64,000 nt of DNA from Stromatinia cepivora (Eukaryota > Ascomycota > Leotiomycetes > Helotiales > Sclerotiniaceae), in contig RCTD01000003.1 of NCBI GenBank assembly GCA_014898415.1, positions 2,046,001 to 2,110,000 on the forward strand, written 5' to 3'. Both the position numbers and the translations under genes were made by a program. The notes under the pieces were generated by a model. It worked only from the letters and a program-made list of their open reading frames with translations. It searched no databases and was not told the DNA's origin. Within the stretch, counting starts at the first letter, position 1. Every line of letters starts with the position of its first letter. This document shows, in pieces, positions 43,535 to 55,041 of the stretch.

Positions 43535-46345
43535 TTATCCACCAGCCACCACCGCAAGACCTTCATAAATCTTCCCCTTAACAGCGTAAAAAGAACTCGT
43601 TGTCACACCGACGCTTTCTACCTCAATCCTCCCGGTACCAGTTTTACGGACAATGACAGACCCATCAATCAGAAGAGTACCTTCTCCTCTAAGTTCTGCA
43701 GTGAGACCGGAAGATTGCATGATTTTTCGTAGATCTGTTAGCCTTAAATCACCAACATGCAAAGGCTGCGCAACCGATCTTGTTGCTGATGCCATATTTG
43801 AAGGTAGGACATCAAGAATTGGCATTTCAACAACAGCTTTTGCCGAATCAAGAGCTGCCTGCGTTGGGGTTTCTTCTGATTCCCCTGTTAACATCTTTTG
43901 CTTCTTATTGGCACCTTCCGAATCATGCGAATCTGTGTCAATATGTGTAGTTTCTAATCGACCAGTAAGAGTGACAATGCCCAACCCCTTGACGTTCTGC
44001 CAGCGCAATTGTTTAACCAATGAATCAGTAAGCTTTACAGCCCACGCGTTGGTATCTACACTTGCGTCAATGATAACACCAATTTCTGGCGTGTATACAT
44101 CGACAAGTTTTTCTTTAGTGCTACCAAGAAGCTTTCTGCAATCGTTGGCGAGTGCTAACGTCTCATCTTTCATACCACCGACCAATATCAACTTCCGAGG
44201 CTGGATTAGAGGTATCAACATCTGAAGACTGCGTTTGTCATGAAGCCCAGCGAAGTCGACAAATGCGATACGGAGATTGATCTTGAGTGTCTCAACTGAG
44301 ATATCAAGTCTAGATGGTCCAGGAATCTCTTCTTCTACAATATCCATTAGGTCATCCTCTTCTAGAACATCTGCTACAGAGCCATCCTCGTTACTGCCGA
44401 CCTGCTGTCGCTTGCCGTCATTCGTCACTCTACGTTTCCCGGAAGCTGCAACATCATCCCACTTTCGTTTTTTGCCGAGCGTATCTTTCGTGTCATATTT
44501 TCCAGATCGCTGTGGTTCCTGTCCATCCACCTCGTCCCGTTCTTCTGCCCTCAGAAATTCCCCGGGCCTAATTAATTCTCCGAAATCATCATTTCGTTTC
44601 CTCCTGATCGCCATAGGAAACATCTTATCGCGACCCTTCTTTCCTCTCACATCAAAGTCGTGAACACCTTTCTTTCGAAGAAGTATATTGATGCCAAGAT
44701 CTTCATCACTCAAGCCAATCTTTTTCCGGTTCGCTTGGCCTATAGTTGCGGATATGTTAAGAGCTTTTCCTTGCTGTTCAGTCTCAGAATCATCGGAATC
44801 TGACGATGAATCTGATGAAGCATCATCAACAATATCGGCAGAAGCCTCAAGAGCTGTAGCACCACCCGGTTGAAGAGTGTTCTGCAACTGACGTTGTGTC
44901 GCCAACCACTGTTGGTAAACAGTCAGATCATTACCCTCCAATGGAATACGTTTAGGTTCTCTGATTTCAAGGTCTCTTCCTCCCCCATAGACTTGTTCTA
45001 AATTTCCTCCATTTGAGCTTGGTTCCGAAGCGACTCCATTGCGTCGTTCTTCCCACCATGACCACAGAGTCCTTCCCAATCCTGTAACTCCGTCAATCCG
45101 GTTTAACTTTTCTGTCAAAATCAGAAGATTTTTGTCATCGTCCGCGATTTTCCGTAGAACTTCTTTCGAAAATCCCCATTCAATGGAAGTGTCACTGGCA
45201 AGAATTACTTTCCCTGCTGATCTTCCTAAATTGTCCGTCTCATTTAACATTCGGTCGATTTGACCCTTTCGCCCTAGTAGTCGAAGATGTTTAAACTCGA
45301 ATGGGCCAGCATTTTGCTTTGATTCATCTGAGGATGCGTGTCTCCTTTGTTGTCCAGTTTGTTGTTCCTCGTGGCCAGGCTGGGCTTCAAACTCCCGAAT
45401 AATAGCTTCGTCCATCCACTCAAACATACTCCTCGTATATCTCATCGTCATTTCACTTGTGCTGACTGCTAGGTAAGGCTTCGCGGACCTGAATGCGCTT
45501 TCTTCTTCCTGGTTTCCAGTCCTCCAAGCATGCTCTAAAAGATATGCTAGTTCCATCATTCGCGCTCCAGAATCTGTCGGTATAAGGACAATGCCTCCTC
45601 TTTTAATCGATGATTTAATCATATCGAGTAGAAGTTCATCTCTCTTGGCTCTTCCTCCAGGCAAAGCGACTCGTTCTCCTCCTTTACTACTACATATTAA
45701 TGCAGTCGGTTTTCGTAATTGCTCGATGACCTCAGCACCTCCCGCCCCCGCTCCACCCAACCAAGCTGCACCAGCCAAAACATTCTCACGAGCTTGATTC
45801 CAATCCACTGCATATACTATAGACTCGAGTCCGTGTTGAATGTGCCATATTGTGCCTCCTAAACTGTGTCCTGCATTGTAGGCCGTAATTGTTACTCCAT
45901 TGAGTGGTTGATGGGGCTGCGAATATTTTAAAGGACGAACGAGCGAGAAATAGTAATTAATTTCCTCTTTTGTCGGAGGTTGAAGAAGAAAAGAAGATGT
46001 CGTAGGTATAACGGTTGATGCTAGTGGTGTTGAGCTGTATAAGTCTTGCAAGAGAGTCCTTCCAAGCGCGATGACAGGATGTGTCGCATAGACAGGTATT
46101 CGAGTGAAGAGAGGAAAGTGCTTGCAGCAATGTGCATAAGCCGCGATATGAGGAACGGTGGCATGAGTGAGTAGTATAAGTGAGAGCGTCGGAATTTGTT
46201 TCTCCAGTTCCCTTAACTTTTCCACATCGAAAGTTTCATCCCATCCTACATCAATCAGCACCTTAACTCCTCCATCAAGCTCAAGTAATGATTGCGATGC
46301 CGGCGATTCGGATTGCGCTCCGAGTAAGGAACAAAACGTAAACAT
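43535..46345 (-). CDS. CFT2: cleavage and polyadenylation specificity factor subunit CPSF100 / Cft2
   Basis: A single uninterrupted exon of 936 residues. It is the catalytically inactive metallo-beta-lactamase partner of the CPSF73/Ysh1 nuclease in mRNA 3'-end formation in the nucleus. The N-terminus (FCSLLGAQSESPASQSLLEL, VLIDVGWDE) is characteristic. The zinc-binding HxHxDH of active relatives is degenerate (LLTHATVPHIAAY, about residue 60), as expected for this subunit. GHSLGGTIWHI and EIVYAVDWN-like (SIVYAVDWNQARE) blocks follow, then a beta-CASP region (RGGIVLIPTDSGARMMELAYLLE, about 255-278). A long acidic/basic linker of about residues 500-690 (DDASSDSSSDSDDSE) is of low complexity. 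The C-terminal domain shows RIAFVDFAGLHDKRS, LIPLIQPRKLILVGG and GTLLIDGSVIVRKTGTGRI. It is divergent from SEC24, with 354 bp between start codons. Confidence 0.96.
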   Translation of the reverse strand: MFTFCSLLGAQSESPASQSLLELDGGVKVLIDVGWDETFDVEKLRELEKQIPTLSLILLTHATVPHIAAYAHCCKHFPLFTRIPVYATHPVIALGRTLLQDLYSSTPLASTVIPTTSSFLLQPPTKEEINYYFSLVRPLKYSQPHQPLNGVTITAYNAGHSLGGTIWHIQHGLESIVYAVDWNQARENVLAGAAWLGGAGAGGAEVIEQLRKPTALICSSKGGERVALPGGRAKRDELLLDMIKSSIKRGGIVLIPTDSGARMMELAYLLEHAWRTGNQEEESAFRSAKPYLAVSTSEMTMRYTRSMFEWMDEAIIREFEAQPGHEEQQTGQQRRHASSDESKQNAGPFEFKHLRLLGRKGQIDRMLNETDNLGRSAGKVILASDTSIEWGFSKEVLRKIADDDKNLLILTEKLNRIDGVTGLGRTLWSWWEERRNGVASEPSSNGGNLEQVYGGGRDLEIREPKRIPLEGNDLTVYQQWLATQRQLQNTLQPGGATALEASADIVDDASSDSSSDSDDSETEQQGKALNISATIGQANRKKIGLSDEDLGINILLRKKGVHDFDVRGKKGRDKMFPMAIRRKRNDDFGELIRPGEFLRAEERDEVDGQEPQRSGKYDTKDTLGKKRKWDDVAASGKRRVTNDGKRQQVGSNEDGSVADVLEEDDLMDIVEEEIPGPSRLDISVETLKINLRIAFVDFAGLHDKRSLQMLIPLIQPRKLILVGGMKDETLALANDCRKLLGSTKEKLVDVYTPEIGVIIDASVDTNAWAVKLTDSLVKQLRWQNVKGLGIVTLTGRLETTHIDTDSHDSEGANKKQKMLTGESEETPTQAALDSAKAVVEMPILDVLPSNMASATRSVAQPLHVGDLRLTDLRKIMQSSGLTAELRGEGTLLIDGSVIVRKTGTGRIEVESVGVTTSSFYAVKGKIYEGLAVVAGG

Positions 46346-46699
46346 TGTTATTGCATTCTGTGATAATTATAAAATGGAATGGAAGTATCAACGTACGTAT
46401 TCTAGTAATAAAGAATACAAGGCTATCTTGGAAAGGCTGTAGCCGCGACCGAACGTCCAATAGTATTATAACACGCTAAGGTTTAGGCCTGGTTCTAGGA
46501 CATGAGGCAAGGTAGCCTTAAGGAGTGGTGTTGGATGGAATTTATATCTTCAATTCCATTCAGTTAATACCTTGGCCTATATTCAATGTTTTTCGCCGGT
46601 TATTCCTGTTAATATCCTATGTAGTCGCGGACTCTCTACTACTTCGCATCCATATAATCTTATAATATTTCACAGCTGCCCGAATCTTGGACAGACAAT
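46346..46699. promoter_or_regulatory. divergent promoter shared by CFT2 and SEC24
   Basis: The start codons of two oppositely transcribed housekeeping genes are 354 bp apart, so both promoters and 5' UTRs must lie here. I see no canonical TATA box placed convincingly for either gene. Confidence 0.7.
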
Positions 46700-49600
46700 A
46701 TGGCGCAACTTCCTTTTGTAAGGCAATCTGTTCTATCTACAAGCCTTTTGAGAATGAATTCACCGTTTTTTATATGAACTGACCATTATTTATAGCAACA
46801 GCAGCCACCTTATGGTGGACAGCCTGTATATCAAGATCAGGGAAATCCTATGATGCATCCCACGGATCCAAATGATCTCGGCATGGAGAATCTACAGATA
46901 TCGAACCAACAACCAGCTCCAAGGAAAAAGAAGAAGGATAGACACGCATATCATGTAGTAGAAGCTCAAGGCTCTTCACAAGCATTTAATGGAATACCGC
47001 AGGGCGGCGTTCGTCCTTCAGCTTATCTCAATGCCGATCCTTCATTAATGCCATCTCCAGGTGGCCAGTTTCTAAATTCGCCAATAACACCTCAAATGTC
47101 ACAGTTTCCTGCCCCTGTGAATGCGCCATTTAACCCCGCGAACCCCGCCACGCCTGCCGAATTCGCTGCGAGAAATGGACCTGGGGATGCCTTCTCTGCT
47201 AATGTGCAGACTTCGGCGCAAGGCCGAGTAGACCCAGATCAAATTCCCAGTGTACCTCGATCAAGAGATGCGATAGCGCAATATTACCTCAAGAACGTAT
47301 ACCCAACCTTTGAGCACCACCTTCCCCCTCCAGCTACAGTGCCATTCGTTGCATATGATCAAGGAAATGCTTCACCAAAGTTTGCACGTTTAACGATGAA
47401 TAATATCCCATCCACGGCTGATGCATTACATTCGACTGGGTTGCCCCTCGGTCTTCTTTTGCAACCATTAGCCCCGTTGCAACCGGGTGAACTCGAAATA
47501 CCAGTTTTGGACTTTGGAGAAACGGGTCCTCCTAGATGTCACAGATGCCGTGCCTACATAAACCCCTTTATGGTATTCCGGTCCGGAGGCAACAAGTTTG
47601 TATGCAATATGTGCAACTATGCGAACGATGTGCCTGCAGAATACTTCTGCGCGACTACACCACAAGGGGCTAGAGTTGATAGGGAGCAAAGGCCTGAGTT
47701 GATGCGAGGTACTGTCGAATTTTTGGTTCCAAAAGAATACTGGTCGCAAGAGCCTGTGGGTTTGAGATGGATTTTCTTGATTGACGTTGGTCAAGAAGCG
47801 CTAAATAAAGGGTTCTTGGAAGCGTTCTGTGAAGGTATTCTAGCAGCTTTGTACGGAAGCGATGATTCGACCGAAGAGGATGGGTCTTCGAAACGCAGAA
47901 TTCCCGAAGGATCTAAAGTCGGATTCGTGACTTTTGACAAAGACATTCACTTTTATAACATGAATCCTGCACTGGAACAAGCTCAAATGTTAATTATGCC
48001 GGATATTGAGGATCCGTTTGTCCCCCTTAGTGATGGTCTTTTCGTGGATCCTTATGAAGCGAAGTCCAACATTACTTCTTTGTTAAGTCAACTCCCACAA
48101 TTGTTTTCCCAGATAAAAAATCCCGAGCCAGCATTACTTCCTACTATCAATGCAGCCATGGCAGCTCTTGAGAAGACGGGAGGAAAGATTGTGTGCTCTT
48201 TGTCAGCTCTTCCAACCTGGGGGCCTGGCAGGTTATTCCTCCGTGATGATGGAAAACAGCATGGTGGAGAGCAAGACAAAAAGCTATTCACTACTGAGCA
48301 TCCTGGTTGGAGGAAAGCAGCAGATAAGATGGTTGCGACTGGAGTTGGCATTGACTTGTTCCTTGCTGCTCCCGGCGGCGGATATCTTGATATTGCAACA
48401 ATAGGTAAAACATACGCAATCTTACATGCCAATTACTAGAAGTGACTAACTTTTTCAATAGGTCATGTCGCTGCTGCTACTGGTGGAGAAACATTTTACT
48501 ACCCCAACTTCGTCTCTCCACGAGATAACGAGAAACTATCACATGAAGTTGTGCGCTCTGTTACACGAGAGACTGGATATCAAGCGCTGATGAAGGTCCG
48601 ATGTTCAAATGGTTTGCAAATATCTTCATACCATGGCAATTTCATACAACATACCTTTGGAGCTGATATTGAATTTGGTGTCATCGATTCGGATAAGGCC
48701 ATGGGGGTTTTATTCAGCTATGATGGAAAACTGGATTCCAAGTTGGATGCTCACTTCCAAAGTGCCTTACTTTACACTACGGCCAGTGGTGAGCGAAGGG
48801 TGAGATGCTCGAACATTATTGCTAGCGTCAGCGATCAACCTAAAGAGTGTATGAACTTTGTGGATCAAGATGCCATTTACTCGTTGATTGCAAAAGAGGC
48901 TGCATCAAAAATGCTGGCACATTCATTGAAAGAAATTCGAGGCGCCTTGTCAGAAAAGAACGTTGATATCTTGGCCGGATATCGTAAGAATTTCTCTGGA
49001 TCTCATCCTCCAGGTCAATTAGTTCTACCAGAGCACCTCAAAGAATTCAGTATGTACATTCTTGGTCTTATCAAATCTCGGGCTTTCAAAGGAGGACAAG
49101 AACCTTCCGATCGCCGAGTTCATGACGCGCGTATGATCAAAAGCATGGGCGCTCTAGAACTTTCTCTGTACCTCTATCCTCGCATGATCCCAATTCATAA
49201 TCTTGCACCTGAAGATGGGTTTGCAAATGAAGATGGCCATCTTAGGATGCCACCCTCAGTACGGGCTTCTTTTGCTAGAGTCGAAGAAGGTGGGGTATAT
49301 CTCGTGGATAATGGACAGAATTGCTACCTCTGGATGCATGGTCAAACCTCACCTAACCTCATCATTGATCTATTTGGCGAAGACAAAGATAATCTCAAGG
49401 CACTGGATCCATATCTTTCATCTTTACCTGTGCTTCAAACTCATCTCAGCGCTCAAGTACGAAACATACTAGAATATTTGAAGACGATGCGTGGAGCCAA
49501 AGCTTTGACGATTCAGCTTGCGAGACAAGGTCTCGATGGTGCAGAATACGAATTTGCCAGACTATTGGTGGAAGATAGAAATAATGAGGCACAGAGCTAT

Positions 49601-49794
49601 GTAGATTGGTTGGTTCACCTGCACCGTCATGTGCAGCTAGAAGTAAGTTATCTCTTTCTTGATCGAGGTTGAATATTGTTGATGCTAACATTGCCTGTGA
49701 AAAATAGTTAACAGGCCAAAGAAAAAAGGATGATAGCGGGGATAATTCCTCAATAACGTCGAATTTCGCAGGGTTGAGACCTCCCTACTGGTAA
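46700..49794 (+). CDS. SEC24: COPII coat cargo-binding subunit Sec24
   Basis: Exons 46700-46717, 46796-48404, 48462-49642 and 49708-49794 (introns of 78, 57 and 65 bp, GT..AG) join to 964 residues. The tiny first exon (MAQLPF) is chosen because its donor GTAAGG and the acceptor TTTATAG join in frame to a QQQPPYGGQP stretch, giving the usual proline/glutamine-rich N-terminus. The zinc finger is seen at about residues 253-277 (CHRC...CNMC), followed by the trunk (RWIFLIDVGQEALNKGFLEAF, GSKVGFVTFDKDIHFYN). Beta-sandwich and helical domains come next, and the gelsolin-like end (GGVYLVDNGQNCYLWMHG). Sec24 selects cargo into COPII vesicles leaving the ER. The protein ends in GLRPPYW. Length and domain order match the family. 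Confidence 0.97.
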
Positions 49795-51773
49795 ATTCAC
49801 GATTAAATGATGGATGAAGAAAAGTGTACGGCGTAGTTAAAACCTGAAAAAAAAAATCAGGGATATTTGGAGTCGAATTTTGGAACGAGGGAATGGGAAA
49901 GGAACTGTGGTACGACAGTACATGTAATTAGCGTGCATAAATATTCAGCATTTAACATTCAAATTTCGATTCCAGACTCAGAGCCTTCTCGGCTTCTTCT
50001 TGCCGTACTCGGCCACGGCTCAGTCCGGATATATCTCCTTTCATCATTAGTTAATCCAAGAATTCATGATCATAATGTTTTTACTGATCTCTAAAACTCT
50101 GCCAAGGTCATAATGCAAACACGCGTGCGGTCCCGAGCCTCATTAATCCTTCTCTTCCATAACTAGAAGCCAATCCGCCGGGTAATGTCCACCCGGATAT
50201 GCGAAACCCTTGACCTTGTTGGTGGCATGGCATGTGGTATTATATTCCAACTTTTCCAAGTATGGAGGAACATGGATTACATGAAGAAACAAATATTGCA
50301 AATATTCATCCCCTTGTTTAATTTCCCATTTTCATTTAGGTTCTAGCTATTTTTCCGCTCGTATGTCTATTTGTACCTCCAAGGGAGGGACTTGAGTGGT
50401 GCTATACTATTTACAAGTGTGGTAATGTAACGGAACGTAATGGAACTGGTAATGCGACTCTATTATGCTTGTGTACGACCCGCTACTTTAGTCTCCATCC
50501 ATACTAGTAGGTAAGCCATATAGCTAAGCCATGCGGCTAAAAACAAATCCCCCTTGCAGAAACGCACGCGAGGAAATTTTAGCTGCAGCATTAAGATTCA
50601 TTAGATATAAGTGGTACGTATAATAAGTTAATGAGATAGGAATAGTAAATGGCATGACAAAACGGCGCAGGGGAAAAGGACCGATGTGACGGTCTGTTGG
50701 GACTCGGGTGTTGAAGACTTATTGTATGGTGTGTGTTATGCGGGATGCTGTGTGTGCGGAAATGGGTTGAGATGGAGGGTATGGGGGGGAGAGGTGTGTG
50801 GAGATGGATGGGGAGGGATGGAGGGATGGGGATATGGATGGAGGGTATTTTATATAGTGGTGCAGTGTGTTTTTTCGAGGATGTGCGGCGTGTTTGTTGG
50901 ATGTTGGTTTCGAAGTAGTTTCTGTGGTTTGCGTGGCGAGGAGCCTTCGGATGGCCTGGGACTAGAAGTGCATGGCTGGGAACTTCTACTTGTCTAAGTA
51001 GATTCAATACAGTTTCCACGTTTTAGGAGGGTCGTCATTAAAAAGGAAGAAGTAATTGGTGGATTTTTTTGATTCGTTATTTGCAGGATACCTTGTGTTG
51101 AAAGATGCTGTGCCACCCGCCATACTTGCATCAAAATTTACAATATCAACAGGATGGTAGCAAATTATAGATATGGGGTGGAATATTTTTATTCGTGGGC
51201 TTTTTTAAGCATGTCTGTATATCTGGGTGGTCCTTTTTCAGAGGAGGGTAATATATTTGCTTGACGACTTATGCAGTGAAGGTAGTGGTCTGGATTTGGA
51301 GGTAGTGTTACTTGATCTACATCATCGCCTGGGACAAAATGCATCTGTCTCTGCGGAGGCTTTATGGAGCTCTTGTGGTGGTGTTCACTATTGTCTATTG
51401 CTGATGTTACCTGTTTCAGTAATCACAAGATTTGCAAATAGTTGCTTTGATATTTCAATATAACACCCAACACTCTGCTCTAGAACGACACAATACTCCA
51501 AACCAATTTAGTAACCCTACTTAACCGGTTTCTCTCTAGTATTCCATCCCCCCCTCAGCTTAATCAACCCATAACATCATGCATCAAATCAAGTCAAATC
51601 ACCTCCCAAGACAACCAACCAAGCGCAGCACACTCCTCACATCTCGTCCCAACCAATCTTTCAATAGCCGGTTCAAGATTTTCCACTTTCACACTTTCAC
51701 ACATTCACTCAAGGTGTTTTTGAGTTTCATGACGGTGGGCCGCTCATCTTCAATCTTACATCTGCAGGTGTAG
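49795..51773. other. intergenic, with G-rich GGATGG tract
   Basis: No supported gene. At about 50760-50850 the plus strand is a run of GGGA/GGATGG units with several G3-G6 clusters, making open frames on both strands of low-complexity composition that I do not regard as genes. Confidence 0.5.
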
Positions 51774-52363
51774 ATGGAGATGACGCGGGGGATTATCTCG
51801 GGTTTGACTGATGTGCTGTTTTTGGTTGGGATGGTTGTTGGGTTGGCCTTTGTGAGTTTGGTCATAGTGTATTTGTGTGGTTGGGATGTGGGTTTATGGA
51901 TTATGGGAAAGGAGAAGTGGGATTCGAGGAGTGAAAGGGGAATTTTATGGGTAAGTGAAGAGTGTGCAATGTTCAGGAGCTGTTCAAAAGGAGAAGAGAA
52001 GAGAAGAGAAGAGGATAATATTGTTATGGCTGCATAGTTGCGGGCAGGTAAGATCTCTCCTCTTCATGTCGATAAGTCATCATTCATATTCCGTTTCAGT
52101 CGTCTAGATTGTCCAGCAGATATCTCGCTTTACCATCTCCACCATCTTCTGCTATGTGCGATTTGTTTCTTCACAAGTATCATCCAAAGCCAAAAAAGAA
52201 ATCTTTGTATGATTGTTTGAGTTGTGTTGTGGTGGACAAAACAAAGCTCTCCAGAAGAGATCCTCGCTCCTCCCCGAAAAATTTGAAAAAAAAACGTCAA
52301 AAAACATACAACAGTGGGGATTCGCTGGTGGTCACCCACCCAACTACTAATCCACCGATCTGA
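51774..52363 (+). CDS. predicted small single-pass membrane protein, two exons, unknown function
   Basis: Exon 1 (51774-51950) encodes 59 residues, including a strong hydrophobic segment (LFLVGMVVGLAFVSLVIVYL, about residues 15-34), and ends in frame at a perfect GTAAGT donor. The acceptor TTTCAG at 52094-52099 joins exon 2 (52100-52363) in the same phase. This gives a Ser/Pro stretch, then a basic region (KYHPKPKKKSLYD, SCVVVDKTKLSRRD, KNLKKKRQKTYN), 146 residues in all. Translation may begin at the second Met (51780). The 149-bp intron contains a GAGAA-repeat. A short N-terminus, one membrane helix and a basic tail would fit an organelle or plasma-membrane anchor. I recognise no family and the splice model is inference. 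Confidence 0.4.
51977..52012. repeat. AGAAG/GAGAA microsatellite
   Basis: About six tandem AGAAG-type units lie inside the proposed intron. Confidence 0.7.
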
Positions 52364-53067
52364 AGCTTGTGTATGGCAGAGCGGACGGGATGCCCAATTC
52401 TCTTCAGTCTATGGTCGTATGTGATGGAATGAGTGATTTTTAAAAATATATTTAATGTTACACAATGAATGGTATGAGCGAAGAGTTCTTGAATCTTCCA
52501 CACATTTGAATCTTCTTGGATATTGAGATCCTCTCAGATATGCAAGCACTTTCAAAAGTCCAGGTAATTTCAGACCTTCAAAATTTCTTAGGCATTCACT
52601 CACTTCAGATATATATCCCTTACATTTTTCACTTACCCGATAGTTTTGATGATGGTGATTTGGCTGCTCAGGCCTATTGAACATGCATTCTTAAAAAGAT
52701 TACAATAATTTAAATGCTATTCTAGGCTTCAAATATAATCTAATTTCCCTAGGTAATGATGGATGAACCTGGACGAATTGAGGTTCCTAGTTTCAAGATC
52801 CTCTGTTCCAGAAACTCATGGACTTCTGCATTCCGATGCGTCTTATTAAATCGGGGTTATTAATCACTGTATAGCATAGCTTGTATTTTTGACTTGCCAT
52901 TGGGTCTTTGATTGTAGTTAGTACATTTTTTCATACATTCACATATTATACTTTGAAATTATTCAAAAATTGGCATTTAATATTGTCTTAAGAAAGATGT
53001 TTTGATTCTAATTGCAGGTTTGTGTATCATAGGTAGTGACAGAATAGAAGGAAATAACTAGAAATAC
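52364..53067. other. intergenic, nothing recognised
   Basis: Between the predicted membrane protein and the secreted protein gene; no supported coding or RNA feature. Confidence 0.5.
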
Positions 53068-53604
53068 TCAGTACTTCTTGCATCCGGCCGGTCTTCCACT
53101 ACTGTCCACCAAATACTCACACTTCCCATCCACAGATTTCGCCGTCAAAATCTCACACCAAATTTCCGCCTCGGCTAGTCTACGATTATCCCATCCCAGA
53201 AGAGTCTGCACACAACCGGCCTTTATCGCAACCCTTTTGTCCCCATAAGGAAAAGGCGGATTCGGGAGAGTGAAAGGATGAAGCGAAATCGGTGGAACCA
53301 TGTGTCCTTCCCGAAAGATGGTTGGGGCTTCGGATTTGAACTCGATGGGGAATTCGGCGGGGTCGTAGGTGCCGTCGGGTACTCTCAATGTGCTTTCAAG
53401 GGTACAGGAGAGTATGAGTGCGGCTGGATGCGTGGTGAGAGGATTGACTTCGCAATCGAGGTCGAGATTGAAGTGGTGAGGCTTCAATCCGCGGTAGAAG
53501 GTGAAGATGCTGTGGGTTTGAGCGTGCTTTTCTTGGGTGGTGGGTGTGGCTGTGAGGCTTGCAATTCCGAGGAAGAGAAGGGCTTTCATGAGGATTGGCT
53601 TCAT
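53068..53604 (-). CDS. small secreted protein with six cysteines, candidate effector, unknown function
   Basis: From ATG 53602-53604 the protein has 178 residues. I chose this Met because it begins a signal peptide (MKPILMKALLFLGIASLTATP) with likely cleavage around residue 21-25; the frame is open 36 codons further upstream, but that extension is hydrophilic and would bury the signal. The mature part has six Cys (in LDCEV, LSCTL, AGCVQ, WCEIL, GKCEY and AGCKK), an even number that could form three disulphides, and no membrane segment. Size, secretion signal and Cys content fit fungal secreted effectors or apoplastic proteins. I recognise no domain. It is single-exon and base-balanced. Confidence 0.7.
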   Translation of the reverse strand: MKPILMKALLFLGIASLTATPTTQEKHAQTHSIFTFYRGLKPHHFNLDLDCEVNPLTTHPAALILSCTLESTLRVPDGTYDPAEFPIEFKSEAPTIFREGHMVPPISLHPFTLPNPPFPYGDKRVAIKAGCVQTLLGWDNRRLAEAEIWCEILTAKSVDGKCEYLVDSSGRPAGCKKY

Positions 53605-54816
53605 GATTGTGGTTTTTGGGTTGGTCTTTTTGTGAGATTCGCTTTTGTTGTGAAATTCTCGGGTTTGAATTTGCAGATTCAGGTTTGGGTGTTTGTGATT
53701 CTGTGAATTCAAGGTTGATGAGGAAAGATAGAAGATGCAATGACAAGAGAATTGAAGTATATATACACGGGAAAAAATTATTGTTTTGGATATGTTTTGA
53801 TTTTGTTCATTGGTAGGAATATGATGCAGGTGTACTTAAGAATGCATTGCCTGGACATTATTCTTCGGTTGTTTAGCCACCTCTTTTCCAATTCACCATG
53901 ACTCCATGATCACATGAGCAGGAGTACAAATCATATTCCAATAACCATTAATATTGTGATCTATGATCTGCGATCACCTTCGCCCACCCCTCTCAGCCTG
54001 GAACCATCAATCATTGATCGTTCAGATGTCTTCATGCCATGTATGCCATCATCGTCTCATCTGGGGATGGTCATTCGTAGGCACTCGATTTCTGACCGGC
54101 AAACCAACGCATTTCGGACAGCATACCGGTATTTGTTTGACTTCCGGTACGAATTCTGGTAAAGCGGGGTTGGGAGGAATGAAGCACACGCTGGTTCGCA
54201 TGCGGCATGCAATGCAATATCTGATTTCAAGAAGACACATAATCTGTGTGGTGGCTGCGGTGACTGATGGTTGAGGATGGAGAAAAAGTTGTAATTTGTT
54301 CGTGAGCTGAAGAGGGTGTGGAAAGATTTGATGGATGTGGGAAAGAATGCTAAGATCACCCTTCCTATTTCTAGTCATTAGACCACAAAAGAAGATTGCT
54401 CATCGCTAGATAAGGTGTTTCTAGAATCTTACGAAGGCAATGAAGTTATCTTCGTTGCAAGTGTCTCTCTAATCTCATTATTTGAACATGCCACCCGAGC
54501 GTCGATAATTCCTTGTTCACTTGCAAGCGAACTAATTTTAGAGATAGATGAATAACGAAATGCCATTTCATCAAAGAGAACAAGTCTCAGACAATCACAT
54601 AGTATGAACCACGAACAAAGAACATTGTCAAAGCAGTTTGATGGATAATCATTTGGCGAACACAACTTGTGCTCTACAAATGATGAGGAGTTCCAGGTTG
54701 GATCATCTTTCCACTTCCATAATTATTCAAGCGATAAACCATCAAAATATATCATCAATTTTCGAAACCACAAAAGCTTAAAAGAATAAAACGAACAAAA
54801 AAGAACACCAACGAAT
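53605..54816. other. intergenic, nothing recognised
   Basis: Contains the secreted-protein promoter and the upstream region of the mini-protein gene at 54817. Overlapping short frames at about 54050-54380 on both strands look like shadows with no domain. Confidence 0.5.
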
Positions 54817-55041
54817 ATGTGTATCTACGTCCAAACCGTCTGCCCACGATGTAGTCACATTATTGGTTACTTCTGGGAGAAGAAATGTCCGCAACACAAT
54901 CAATATCACATGCAGCAATACAAGGAGGTCAAGCATCCAAGTTACTGTGATCGGGAAAATTGCGTACCACCGAAGTCTCCCGAAAGATCAAGCCCGAATC
55001 GGCACCATCATGGTCATGACTGGCATTTGAGGTTGGCGTAA
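54817..55041 (+). CDS. 74-residue Cys/His-rich mini-protein, probable zinc binder, unknown function
   Basis: The frame begins MCIYVQTVCPRCSHIIGYFW and contains CPRC, KKCPQHNQYHMQQYKE, SYCDRENC and a His-rich tail (HHHGHDWH). The seven Cys and many His residues, with one C-x2-C pair followed by spaced C/H, suggest one small zinc-binding unit. Small proteins of this type are often conserved but unannotated in leotiomycetes; that is recollection, not a search result. The ATG follows an A-rich leader (ACGAAT before ATG). There is no signal peptide. Confidence 0.5.
   Translation: MCIYVQTVCPRCSHIIGYFWEKKCPQHNQYHMQQYKEVKHPSYCDRENCVPPKSPERSSPNRHHHGHDWHLRLA

Noticed and set aside
43653..44225. 190-codon plus-strand frame
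   Set aside because: Antisense shadow of CFT2.
50591..51019. 142-codon minus-strand His/Pro/Ser-rich frame
   Set aside because: Created by the G-rich tract on the other strand; low complexity with no domain.
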